From contig NZ_JAGSND010000001.1 in the NCBI RefSeq assembly GCF_018128545.1, positions 234,153 to 298,152 of the forward strand: a DNA stretch of 64,000 nucleotides, read 5' to 3'. Of the stretch, positions 52,465 to 60,891 are shown piece after piece (the first letter of the stretch is position 1; each line of letters opens with the position of its first letter). The notes under the pieces are model-generated. The model ran no database searches, had not been told where the DNA came from, and saw only the letters and a program-made list of their open reading frames with translations. The position numbers and the translations under genes are program-made. This DNA is from Sinanaerobacter chloroacetimidivorans. Lineage in GTDB: Bacteria; Bacillota; Clostridia; Peptostreptococcales; Anaerovoracaceae.

Positions 52465-52516
52465 AAGTCCGTCGATTGTATCGAATTTAATACATGACAA
52501 ATATACCCATAAAGTA

Positions 52517-52545
52517 TTGACATTTCAATCGTTCGCATTTATGAT
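52517..52545 (+). promoter_or_regulatory. Sigma-A promoter of nrdDG
   Basis: A perfect TTGACA and TATGAT are 17 bases apart in the 174-bp spacer before nrdD. Confidence 0.8.
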
Positions 52546-52561
52546 AGGTATGCAAACTTTC

Positions 52562-52577
52562 ACACCATATATAGTAT
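52562..52577. promoter_or_regulatory. NrdR box
   Basis: ACACCATATATAGTAT fits the NrdR consensus (acaCwAtATaTwGTgt) at nearly all positions and lies just downstream of the -10 box, where the ATP-cone repressor NrdR could block transcription. A second, poor match may lie one to three helical turns upstream, within the promoter. Confidence 0.7.
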
Positions 52578-52638
52578 GATTACGTTTTGCAATTCATAAA
52601 TGTTGTTCCTGTTTGGGTAAAAATGGAGGTTCGTAATA

Positions 52639-54981
52639 GTGGATAAAATCAAAAATATAGTAAAGAGAGATGGTCGTTGCACAGATTTTGACATCGAAAA
52701 AATTGCGAATGCCATCTATAAAGCAGCAGCAGTCCTTGGTGGCAAGGATCATATTATGGCTCATGATCTGGCCAGCAAGGTGGAACAATATTTACAAGAT
52801 AGAGGTTTATGTCAGCCGACAGTCGAACAGGTACAGGATGCAGTTGAAAAAGTTCTGATTGAAAACGGTCATGCGAGAACTGCCAAAGAGTATATCCTTT
52901 ACAGGGCGGAACGAACCAGAATCAGAGAAATGAATACGCGCCTGATGAAAGTTTATGAAGATCTCACCTTCAAAGAGGCTCAGGACAATGATATCAAGCG
53001 TGAAAATGCCAATATAGACGGAGATACGGCCATGGGCACCATGCTCAAATACGGATCCGAGGGGGCAAAACAGTTCTATGAAATGTTTGTTCTTCATCCT
53101 GAGCATTCCAAAGCACATATTGAAGGAGATATTCATATTCATGATCTTGATTTCCTGACATTGACCACTACCTGCTGTCAGATTGATCTGGAAAAACTGT
53201 TTCGGGGCGGCTTTTCAACGGGGCATGGTTTTTTAAGGGAACCCAATGATATCCAAAGCTATGCGGCACTTGCCTGTATTGCCATTCAGTCGAATCAGAA
53301 TGACCAGCATGGAGGTCAAAGCGTTCCGAATTTTGATTACGGTATGGCAAACGGTGTTAAAAAAACATATAAAAAATTGTATTGGAATAATCTCGGAAAA
53401 GCCATGGATACCTTATGCAATACCGAGAATGGCGAATCCAAGGCAAAGGAGATCGGACAGGCGGTTGAAAGTACTTATGGCATGGTACCTGTTTTAGCCG
53501 ATGATAATGAATATGCTGAAAAAGAAGCGGAGTTCTTAAAAGAATTCTTAACGGAAGATCAGGCCGGCAAAGTTCAGACTGTTGCTAAAAATTATGCACA
53601 GAAAGAAATCAGAAGGGCAACCTATCAGGCGATGGAAGCCTTTGTACATAATCTCAATACCATGCATTCCAGAGCCGGTGCTCAAATTCCGTTCAGCTCC
53701 ATCAATTACGGAATGGATACCAGCCCGGAAGGAAGGCTTGTGACGGAGTGCGTTTTAAAAGCAACAGATGCAGGACTGGGAAACGGTGAAACCGCTATCT
53801 TCCCGATTCATATCTTTAAAGTCAAGGAAGGAATCAGCTATAATCCGGGAGACCCGAACTATGATCTTTTCCAGTTGGCCTGCAAGGTTTCTGCAAAACG
53901 GCTGTTCCCCAATTTTTCCTTTATTGATGCACCTTTTAATCTGCAGTATTATGTTCCTGGAAATCATGATACGGAAGTGGCTTATATGGGCTGCAGAACC
54001 CGTGTTATCGGCAATGTACATGATAAAACCCGGCAGACAGTGGGCGGAAGAGGCAATTTGAGCTTTACCTCCATTAATCTGCCTAGAATTGCCATCAAAG
54101 CAAACGGAAATTTGGATATTTTCTTTGAGGACCTGGACCGAAAGATTTCTTTGGTAATCAGTCAGCTTATGGAAAGATACAAAATTCAGGCATCCAAGAA
54201 GGTTAAGAATTATCCCTTCCTGATGGGACAGGGTATTTGGATGGATTCCGATAAGCTTGGCTCCAATGACAGCGTAGGCGAAATTTTAAAACACGGTACG
54301 TTGACTATGGGCTTTATCGGGCTTGCAGAATGCTTGAAGGCATTGATCGGGAGTCATCACGGAGAAACTCAGGAAGCCAGAAATTTAGGTCTGAATATCG
54401 TTGGCTATATGAGAAAGAGGATGGACGAAGAATCTGCCAAAACAGGCTTTAATTATACGCTCATCGCAACGCCTGCCGAAGGTTTATCCGGAAGATTTGT
54501 TCGGATTGACAGAGAACGATATGGGGAGATAGAAGGAGTGACAGACAGAGAGTATTATACAAACTCTTTCCACATTCCTGTTTACCATAATATATCAGCC
54601 TATGACAAAATTAAGATTGAGGCTCCATACCACAGCCTTACCAACGCCGGCCACATAACCTACGTTGAACTGGATGGGGATCCGATAAAAAATCTGGATG
54701 CCTTTGAACGCATTGTAAGATGCATGAAAGAAAGCGGAATCGGCTACGGGTCCATCAATCATCCTGTGGATAGAGATCCGGTTTGCGGATATACTGGTAT
54801 TATAGATAACGAATGTCCGAAGTGTCACCGAAGTGAAGAAGAGGGGCCTTACGGTTTTGAGAGGATCCGCAGAATTACCGGATACCTTGTGGGAACAGTA
54901 GACAGATTCAACAACGCCAAGCGGGCAGAAGAAAGTCAGAGAGTCAAACACAGTCTGCAGGAAGGTTTTGAAATTATATGA
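52639..54981 (+). CDS. nrdD: Anaerobic ribonucleoside-triphosphate reductase
   Basis: The 780-residue class III reductase starts at GTG (GGAGG upstream) with an ATP cone (IKNIVKRDGRCTDFDIEKIANAIYKAA), followed by the core with HIHDLDFLTLTTTCCQIDLEKLF and SINYGMDTSPEGRLVTE. The C-terminus has the zinc cysteines (DPVCGYTGII, ECPKCHRSE) and the glycyl-radical region RRITGYLVGTVDRFNNAK. It makes deoxyribonucleotides without oxygen. The nrdG activase gene overlaps its stop. The gene lies behind an NrdR box. Confidence 0.96.
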   Translation: MDKIKNIVKRDGRCTDFDIEKIANAIYKAAAVLGGKDHIMAHDLASKVEQYLQDRGLCQPTVEQVQDAVEKVLIENGHARTAKEYILYRAERTRIREMNTRLMKVYEDLTFKEAQDNDIKRENANIDGDTAMGTMLKYGSEGAKQFYEMFVLHPEHSKAHIEGDIHIHDLDFLTLTTTCCQIDLEKLFRGGFSTGHGFLREPNDIQSYAALACIAIQSNQNDQHGGQSVPNFDYGMANGVKKTYKKLYWNNLGKAMDTLCNTENGESKAKEIGQAVESTYGMVPVLADDNEYAEKEAEFLKEFLTEDQAGKVQTVAKNYAQKEIRRATYQAMEAFVHNLNTMHSRAGAQIPFSSINYGMDTSPEGRLVTECVLKATDAGLGNGETAIFPIHIFKVKEGISYNPGDPNYDLFQLACKVSAKRLFPNFSFIDAPFNLQYYVPGNHDTEVAYMGCRTRVIGNVHDKTRQTVGGRGNLSFTSINLPRIAIKANGNLDIFFEDLDRKISLVISQLMERYKIQASKKVKNYPFLMGQGIWMDSDKLGSNDSVGEILKHGTLTMGFIGLAECLKALIGSHHGETQEARNLGLNIVGYMRKRMDEESAKTGFNYTLIATPAEGLSGRFVRIDRERYGEIEGVTDREYYTNSFHIPVYHNISAYDKIKIEAPYHSLTNAGHITYVELDGDPIKNLDAFERIVRCMKESGIGYGSINHPVDRDPVCGYTGIIDNECPKCHRSEEEGPYGFERIRRITGYLVGTVDRFNNAKRAEESQRVKHSLQEGFEII

Positions 54982-55481
54982 GCCTTGCTGCGGAATCGTT
55001 GAGAATCGCCGGGATTGTAAGAGAATCCATTGTAGACGGACCCGGCCTGCGATTTGTTATCTTTGCGCAGGGCTGCCCACATCGATGCAAAGGCTGCCAC
55101 AACGAATCCACCCATGATTTTGAAGGCGGTTACCTTTGCACATTGGAGAAAATTATCTCTGAGATTGACAAAAATCCTCTGCTTACAGGTGTTACTTTTT
55201 CCGGCGGCGAACCTTTCTGCCAGCCCAGGGAGTTTTCACTTCTGGGTTCGGAAATAAAAGCCCGGGGCCTGGATCTGATTGCTTATTCCGGATATACCCT
55301 GGAACAGCTGCTGGAGATGAAAAAAGAAAACAGCTTTATCGATCAATTGCTGCATAAGATCGATTCTCTGGTTGACGGACCTTTCCTTTTGGAGGAACGA
55401 GATTTGACTTTAGCTTTTCGGGGAAGCAAGAATCAACGAATGATCGATATGTCGGAAATATGGCAGCAAAGATTTGAATAA
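54978..55481 (+). CDS. nrdG: NrdD-activating radical SAM enzyme
   Basis: The 167-residue protein has the radical SAM motif CPHRCKGCHN, VTFSGGEPFCQPREF and LIAYSGYTLEQLLE, the standard order in NrdG. It installs the glycyl radical on NrdD using S-adenosylmethionine. It overlaps nrdD by four bases. Confidence 0.95.
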   Translation: MSLAAESLRIAGIVRESIVDGPGLRFVIFAQGCPHRCKGCHNESTHDFEGGYLCTLEKIISEIDKNPLLTGVTFSGGEPFCQPREFSLLGSEIKARGLDLIAYSGYTLEQLLEMKKENSFIDQLLHKIDSLVDGPFLLEERDLTLAFRGSKNQRMIDMSEIWQQRFE

Positions 55482-55504
55482 ATTTAGAATTTAAGAAAAA
55501 AATG

Positions 55505-55534
55505 TTGTACAAAAGATGGCGTGTATGGTATAAT
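55505..55534 (+). promoter_or_regulatory. Sigma-A promoter of rpmB
   Basis: TTGTAC and TATAAT are 18 bases apart, giving a leader of roughly 60 bases before the L28 start codon. Confidence 0.75.
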
Positions 55535-55599
55535 AGCCCTTGTTTGATGTAAAAATATGATTGCTTAGGAGCATTGCAATATAAAAGGAGGTGCGGCAG

Positions 55600-55791
55600 A
55601 TGTCAAGAAAGTGTGAAATATGCGGAAAAGGTCAAGTTTCCGGAAATAACGTTTCCCATTCCAACAGACATACAAGAAGAAAGTGGAATGCAAACATTCA
55701 GACTGTAAAAGTTGATGATAACGGAACTGTTTCAAGAAAAAACGTATGCACAAGATGCATTAGAAGTAATAAAATCAACCGCGCTATCTAA
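55600..55791 (+). CDS. rpmB: 50S ribosomal protein L28
   Basis: The 63-residue protein begins MSRKCEICGKGQVSGNNVSHSNRHTRRKW and has a second pair CTRC, so it is the zinc-binding (four-cysteine) form of L28. AAGGAGGTG precedes the ATG at 55600. It is transcribed alone, between its own promoter and terminator. Confidence 0.97.
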   Translation: MSRKCEICGKGQVSGNNVSHSNRHTRRKWNANIQTVKVDDNGTVSRKNVCTRCIRSNKINRAI

Positions 55792-55803
55792 TTGGTACAA
55801 ATT

Positions 55804-55834
55804 AAAAGCCTGCAAATGTTGCAGGCTTTTTTTT
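55804..55834 (+). terminator. Terminator of rpmB
   Basis: AAAAGCCTGCAA pairs perfectly with TTGCAGGCTTTT over a three-base loop, followed by more T residues. Confidence 0.92.
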
Positions 55835-55837
55835 ATG

Positions 55838-56020
55838 TTAGCAGCAGAATAGCTTATATCCGCAAAAGATCATCAATCCGCCCATGATGATGAGCCAGAG
55901 TTTTGACGGCAGAAGAAAAGCGCATAGCGTTACGACTCCGATAATAATCAATATAAGACCGAAAAGCTCCACTTCGCCGGGTCTTCGGCAGCATACCTTT
56001 CTACGTTTCAGATTCCACAT
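55838..56020 (-). CDS. Small membrane protein
   Basis: The 60-residue product has a basic, Cys-containing N-terminus and two hydrophobic helices (FGLILIIIGVVTLCAFL and LWLIIMGGLMIFCGYKLFCC) joined by a LPSK turn. It resembles small two-helix proteins of unknown role common in Firmicutes. The ATG at 56020 has only a weak ribosome site (GGGAAG); a shorter protein from a GTG before ELFGLIL is possible. A similar protein lies just upstream on the same strand. Confidence 0.55.
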   Translation of the reverse strand: MWNLKRRKVCCRRPGEVELFGLILIIIGVVTLCAFLLPSKLWLIIMGGLMIFCGYKLFCC

Positions 56021-56055
56021 ACTTCAACACTTCCCATCCAGTTAAATGATTTTGA

Positions 56056-56208
56056 TCAGGTAAAGAATATAATAGCAGCAATAGACAACACTAAAACGAC
56101 CAGCAGACAATACCACACAAAAACCGGGACGGTATGTACTATGATCACCGCACCTATGATTGCCATTATGACACCAAGAAGTTTCAATAATACTTTATTT
56201 CTTCTCAA
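56056..56208 (-). CDS. Second small membrane protein, related in layout to its neighbour
   Basis: Translated by eye, a TTG at 56208 opens a 50-residue product: a basic start RRNKVLLKLLG, helix VIMAIIGAVIIVHTV, then VPVFVWYCLLVVLVLSIAAIIFFT. The pattern of a short basic head, two helices and a Pro-containing turn before an aromatic Trp matches the next gene, so they may be paralogues. GGGTGG lies about seven bases before the TTG. Conservation in related genomes would be needed to be sure it is real. Confidence 0.45.
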   Translation of the reverse strand: MRRNKVLLKLLGVIMAIIGAVIIVHTVPVFVWYCLLVVLVLSIAAIIFFT

Positions 56209-56385
56209 TACAAACCACCCAGTAACATAATATGATTGGGAACGTCTTATCGTGCAAAAATAATTTTTAACCTATATAACGAGTATAAAGGTACAGAGGT
56301 AAGAAAATTTTTCTACAGTCGAAAAATTTTCTCTGATGTGTTATAAAAAATATGGTAAAATGAACGAAAGTAAGGGGGCGAGGTT

Positions 56386-56775
56386 TTGTTTTACAAGGCA
56401 GAGACACAGCTTGGAAATATAGGAATCGAAAAGGCCGTAATAGGCAGAATTATTACGGAGGCAGTGGAGGAATTCCATGGAAAAGTGGTCATTTCAAATT
56501 ATAAAGGAAAAGTTTCCGGATTAGTGGCTAAAATCGGAGGAATCGACGATGTTAATTATATGGAAATCACTTTGGGCGAAAAAGGCTTGGATATCAAAGT
56601 GTTTATCATGATAAAATTCGGAACCAGTATCAGCAAGGTGACAGATCAACTGATTCGGAATATTAAGAACAATGTGGAAGAGTTTACCGGAATGGAAGCA
56701 AACAGTATTGCGGTGGTGGTTACCGGTATGTTTTCAAAGCAAATAGTAAAAAGAAATATTGAAGTAAGAGGATAG
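56386..56775 (+). CDS. Asp23/Gls24-family envelope-stress-type protein
   Basis: The 129-residue protein matches the Asp23 family: NIGIEKAVIGRIITEAVEEFHGKV, then LVAKIGG, LDIKVFIMIKFGTSISKVTDQLIRNIKNNVEEFTGMEANSIAVVVTGM. The start is TTG with GGGGGCGAGG upstream. In many Firmicutes this gene sits next to the DhaL-like yloV gene and then recG; here recG follows nine bases later with no dak-like gene between. Its function is unclear; it has been linked to envelope stress. Confidence 0.85.
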   Translation: MFYKAETQLGNIGIEKAVIGRIITEAVEEFHGKVVISNYKGKVSGLVAKIGGIDDVNYMEITLGEKGLDIKVFIMIKFGTSISKVTDQLIRNIKNNVEEFTGMEANSIAVVVTGMFSKQIVKRNIEVRG

Positions 56776-56784
56776 GAATCTGAT

Positions 56785-58827
56785 ATGAATTTGCATGATA
56801 AAACCTCCGCAATAAAAGGAATCGGGGCGAAAAAAGCAAGTGCCTTAAAAAAATTGAATATTGAAAACATTGAAGATTTTTTTAGTTTTTATCCCAGAGA
56901 TTATGAAGACAGGCGGGAAAGAAAAGAGATCCGGTCCTTGACCGATGGAGAAACCGCACTGATTAAAGGGAAAGTGATTTTGCTTGTAAAAGGAAAAAGC
57001 AGATTTCAAAGGAAACAGACACTGAAACTGCTGGTTCAGGATGATACAGGCTCCATAGAAATCATTTTTTTTCATTCGGGCTATTTGGATAAGGTGCTGA
57101 TAAAAGATGAAGAATATGATTTTTATGGCAAAGTTTCCGTCAGCTTAGGGAAAGTACAAATGCTCCATCCGGATTTTACAAAGTATGAGCCGGAGAATGA
57201 GCAAACCATATTACCAGTTTATCCATTAACCAGCGGCATATCACAAGGAGAAATGAGAAAATGGCAAAAGGAAACGGCCGTCTTTCTGCCTGAGGTTTCA
57301 GAGTATTTGCCTGCAGATATGATCGACAGGAATCGGCTCTGCGGCATTCAATATGCCTTGGAACATATCCACTTCCCGAAAGACAAGCAAAAGCTGAAGG
57401 AGGCCAAATACCGGCTGATTTTTGAAGAACTTCTGCTGCTGCAAACCGGACTGCTGGCCATGAAAAACCGTGTCACCGCAAATCAACAAGGAATTCAGTT
57501 TTCCAATGCGGTGAGAATGGAAGAATATGCCTCAGGCCTTCCCTATAAGCTTACGGGTGCCCAAAGAAGAGTGATTTCTGAAATCAATGATGATATGGAA
57601 TCCATGAAGGTTATGAACCGGTTGGTGCAGGGAGACGTAGGTTCCGGTAAAACTGCAGTGGCTGCCTGTGCCATCTTTAAGGCCGTAAAAAGTGGATATC
57701 AGGCAGTTTTAATGGCCCCTACCGAACTTTTGGCAAGACAGCATTATGATGGCCTGCAGAAGGAATTTTTAAAGTATGGTATCAAAACAGGTTTTTTATC
57801 CGGCAGCATACAGGCAAAGGAGAAAAAGATCCTATTGGAAGAACTGCTTTCCGGGGAGATTGATGTAGTCATCGGCACTCATGCGGTGATTCAGCCGGGA
57901 GTAAAATTTTTCAATTTAGGACTCGTTATTACAGATGAGCAGCACCGATTTGGGGTGAACCAAAGAGCGATCTTATCTCAGAAAGGTGAGAATCCCGATA
58001 TTCTGGTCATGACCGCCACGCCGATTCCAAGAACACTGGCTGTTATATTATATGGAGATCTTGATATCTCCATTATTGACGAAATGCCTCCGGGCAGACA
58101 ACCTATTATTACACGAATCGTAAATTCCGAGACAAGAGAAGCTTCTTATGAATTTGTGAAAAGGGAAGTCCGGAAAGGCAGGCAGGCCTATGTAGTAGCC
58201 CCGTTAATTGCAGAATCCGATACCATGGATATTAAGTCTGCCTTGGGCTTATACGATGAATTGAAGGAGAAGTTTAAAAGCTTTATAATCGCCTTTTTAC
58301 ATGGCGGGATGAAGCAGCAGGATAAGGATAGGATCATGAAGGAATTCTCCGAAGGCTTCATTGATATCTTGATTTCAACAGTGGTTATTGAGGTTGGAAT
58401 CAACGTTCCCAATGCAACCATCATGCTGATAGAAAATGCGGAACGATTTGGTCTTGCACAGCTTCATCAGCTCAGAGGACGTGTGGGCAGAGGCGAGGAA
58501 CAATCCTATTGTGTTTTGATCACAAGTGGTAAAAGTAAAATAGCGCAGGAAAGAGCTGAAATTATGAAGTCTACAACAGATGGCTTTATCATTGCGGAAA
58601 AGGATTTACAATTAAGAGGTCCTGGAGAGTTTTTCGGCATGAGGCAGCATGGGGTGCCGGATTTAAAACTTGCGGATCTGGTAAAGCATATTAAAATCTT
58701 GAATACCGTCAGAGATGAAGCCGCTCTGATTCTTACGGATGATGCATTTTTGGCAAAACAGTCGAATCAGGACTTCAGAAAAAAAATTGACAAATTATTT
58801 CAGCAAACAGTTCATTTTAGCATATAA
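56785..58827 (+). CDS. recG: ATP-dependent DNA helicase RecG
   Basis: The 680-residue protein has an N-terminal wedge domain, Walker A [14 protein letters not shown], motif Ia [14 protein letters not shown], the DExH box [32 protein letters not shown] and the RecG-specific motif [24 protein letters not shown]-like segment (around residues 545-570). It remodels stalled forks and Holliday junctions. It follows the Asp23-family gene by nine bases. Confidence 0.96.
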   Translation: [680 protein letters not shown]

Positions 58828-58931
58828 AGAAAACATCTGCTTTCGAAGGCTTTGTATCTATAAATGAATTTATTGTATGACATATTTTTTTGCCTGCAGG
58901 AGAAATTATTACTTATCAGGAGGTGAAAAAA

Positions 58932-59150
58932 ATGGTTTTACAAAAGAAAATAGAAGATGCAAAGCCTGCATTAAATAACATGAAAACGGAGATTGCAAAT
59001 GAATTAGGAATTACAAGTTACCAGGATTACCAGGAAATGGATAAAGGAAAGCTTACCTCTAGACAGAATGGAAATGTTGGCGGTTATCTTGGAGGTTCCA
59101 TGACGAAAAAACTTGTTGAGATGGCAGAGCAGCAATTGTCAGGAAAATAA
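58932..59150 (+). CDS. Alpha/beta-type small acid-soluble spore protein
   Basis: The 72-residue protein contains ALNNMKTEIANELGI, the signature of alpha/beta SASPs that coat and protect spore DNA, with a GPR-type protease site near the Glu-Ile bond, and a second conserved block GNVGGYLGGSMTKKLVEMAEQQL. The ATG at 58932 has AGGAGGTG 6 nt upstream. A CATATTT element about 55 bases before the start could be the -10 of a sigma-G promoter, with a fair -35 match (CTATA) 18 bases ahead. It ends in a strong terminator. Confidence 0.93.
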   Translation: MVLQKKIEDAKPALNNMKTEIANELGITSYQDYQEMDKGKLTSRQNGNVGGYLGGSMTKKLVEMAEQQLSGK

Positions 59151-59168
59151 TCATGAAAAATGATTCAT

Positions 59169-59217
59169 AAATAAGTATCCACTGGGATAGCTGGTGGATA
59201 TTTATTTGCTTTTTTTA
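59169..59217 (+). terminator. Terminator of the SASP gene
   Basis: AAATAAGTATCCAC (59169-59182) pairs with GTGGATATTTATTT (59194-59207), one mismatch, followed by GCTTTTTTT. Confidence 0.88.
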
Positions 59218-59260
59218 GACTTTATGGTAAAATGAAGGGTAGTGAAGGAGGCTTTTACAT

Positions 59261-59812
59261 TTGCGTATTATAGCTGGAGAGTTAAAAGGGAGGAAATTAT
59301 TTACTCCTAATGTGAATACTATCAGACCTACTTCTGATAAAGTGAAGGAATCCATTTTTAGCATGATTGCAGAATATCTGGAAGATGCTATTGTCATAGA
59401 TCTTTTTTCAGGAACGGGTAACCTGGGATTGGAAGCCATCAGCAGAGGCGCCAGCCGCTGTTATTTTGGGGACAAGTCCAAGGAGAGTCTTGATTTAACC
59501 TTAAAGAACATTGCTCACTGTAAAGTGCAGGATCGATCCATCCTGTTTCACGGAGACTTTGAGAAAGTATTGGCAAGAATTCAGGAGAAGGCAGACATTA
59601 TTTTTCTTGATCCGCCATACCGAGACGGGCTGCTGGATAAATGTTCAAATCAGATTCATGAAATGTCAATTCTGAAGGAAGATGGAATCATTGTAGCAGA
59701 ACATGGTGCAGATGAACAATTACCGGAGATCGTATATGGTTTTAGAAAAATAAAAGAGCGAAGATACGGAACCATTGCAATTTCAATTTATGCGGTTAAT
59801 TTGGAGGAATAG
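59261..59812 (+). CDS. rsmD: 16S rRNA (guanine-966-N2)-methyltransferase
   Basis: The 183-residue protein starts MRIIAGELKGRKLFTP at a TTG (GGAGG upstream), has the SAM site VIDLFSGTGNLGLEAISRGA and the catalytic IIFLDPPYRDG. It methylates 16S rRNA. The coaD gene follows three bases after its stop, the usual rsmD-coaD pair. Confidence 0.95.
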   Translation: MRIIAGELKGRKLFTPNVNTIRPTSDKVKESIFSMIAEYLEDAIVIDLFSGTGNLGLEAISRGASRCYFGDKSKESLDLTLKNIAHCKVQDRSILFHGDFEKVLARIQEKADIIFLDPPYRDGLLDKCSNQIHEMSILKEDGIIVAEHGADEQLPEIVYGFRKIKERRYGTIAISIYAVNLEE

Positions 59813-59815
59813 GAA

Positions 59816-60301
59816 ATGATAAAAAAGGTTCTTTATGCAGGCTCTTTTGATCCCATTACCAATGGGCATCTGGATTTAATTAACAGAGCGGCAAAACTTG
59901 GAGATATTTTAGTCGTAGGCGTTATCGAAAATCGTTCAAAAAAACCATTTTTTACGGTTGAGGAAAGAATGGATATGATCGAAAAAGCTACCGACCATAT
60001 TCCCAATATTGAAGTGGATCATTTTGATGGCCTCTTGGCTCATTATGTGAAACAGAATAATATAGATGTAGTGATAAGAGGCCTCAGAGCTACCATGGAT
60101 TTTGAATATGAAATACAAATGGCACAAATGAATGCAAGGCTCTACAATAATGATGTAGAAACCGTTTTTCTTATGACAAGTCCGGATTATTCTTTTGTCA
60201 GTTCCAGCATTGTAAAGGAAGTTTTTACTTTAAACGGTGATATCAAAGGGTTGGTGCCCGATAAAGTATTGGAGTACATGGAAAGAAAATGTAAGAAATA
60301 A
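59816..60301 (+). CDS. coaD: Phosphopantetheine adenylyltransferase
   Basis: The 161-residue protein has YAGSFDPITNGHLDLINRAAKL with the TxGH nucleotidyl-transfer motif, VIRGLRATMDFEYEIQMAQMN and FVSSSIVKEV. It makes dephospho-CoA from 4'-phosphopantetheine and ATP. It is co-transcribed with rsmD. Confidence 0.96.
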   Translation: MIKKVLYAGSFDPITNGHLDLINRAAKLGDILVVGVIENRSKKPFFTVEERMDMIEKATDHIPNIEVDHFDGLLAHYVKQNNIDVVIRGLRATMDFEYEIQMAQMNARLYNNDVETVFLMTSPDYSFVSSSIVKEVFTLNGDIKGLVPDKVLEYMERKCKK

Positions 60302-60320
60302 AAGGGAGGGAATTCATTAG

Positions 60321-60851
60321 ATGAAGGTTTTGGAACTATTGGATGAGATTGAAGAAATTGTAGATACAAGTTCAGGCTTTCCGCTAACGGGAAAAATTTT
60401 AGTGGATGCTGAAGAAATACTGGAAATCGTTAAGGAGATCCGCGTAGAACTGCCGGATGAAATTCAGCAGGCACAATGGATCAAAGATGAGCGGCAGCGG
60501 ATTCTGGAAGAGGCAAAAAGAGAATATGAATCCATTTTAAAGGATGCAAAGATGCAGGCGGAAGCCTTGATAGAAAACGACGATATCACGGTGAAAGCGA
60601 AACTTCGAGCTGATGAAATCATAAAGATAGCCGAATCCAATGTAAAAGCACTGAAAATGAGTACCTTTGATTACATAGACAGCATCCTGTACAATTTTCA
60701 GGACAAGATGGATCAATTGAATTCCATTTATTTCCACGACATGTTTACAAACCTTCAGAATACCTTTGACAAGGTCAATAATACCATTCTGGATAACAGA
60801 AATGAAATCAAAGAAATGGTCTACCGAGCGCAGATGGAAAATGAAGATTAA
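60321..60851 (+). CDS. Coiled-coil protein of unknown function (often called ATPase or F0-B-like)
   Basis: The 176-residue protein is almost wholly helical and charged: KVLELLDEIEEIVDTSS at the start, then a long heptad-like stretch QAQWIKDERQRILEEAKREYESILKDAKMQAEALIE. Clostridial relatives occupy this same position after coaD and are sometimes annotated as F0F1 subunit B, which is not supported by a membrane segment. The ribosome site AAAGGGAGGG is strong. No catalytic motif is visible. Confidence 0.75.
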   Translation: MKVLELLDEIEEIVDTSSGFPLTGKILVDAEEILEIVKEIRVELPDEIQQAQWIKDERQRILEEAKREYESILKDAKMQAEALIENDDITVKAKLRADEIIKIAESNVKALKMSTFDYIDSILYNFQDKMDQLNSIYFHDMFTNLQNTFDKVNNTILDNRNEIKEMVYRAQMENED

Positions 60852-60860
60852 AGCATAATG

Positions 60861-60891
60861 CTCATACTTTTCTAATATTATTAGGTATGAG
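60861..60891 (+). promoter_or_regulatory. Stem-loop that covers the ylbJ start codon
   Basis: CTCATAC (60861-60867) can pair with GTATGAG (60885-60891), whose ATG is the ylbJ start, and CTAATA pairs with TATTAG inside it, with a four-base bulge. It could hold back translation. The same bases partly form an AT-rich region where such pairing can arise by chance. Confidence 0.4.

Noticed and set aside
60321..60851. F0F1 ATP synthase subunit B
   Set aside because: No N-terminal membrane helix and no other ATP synthase genes around; it is only a generic coiled coil.
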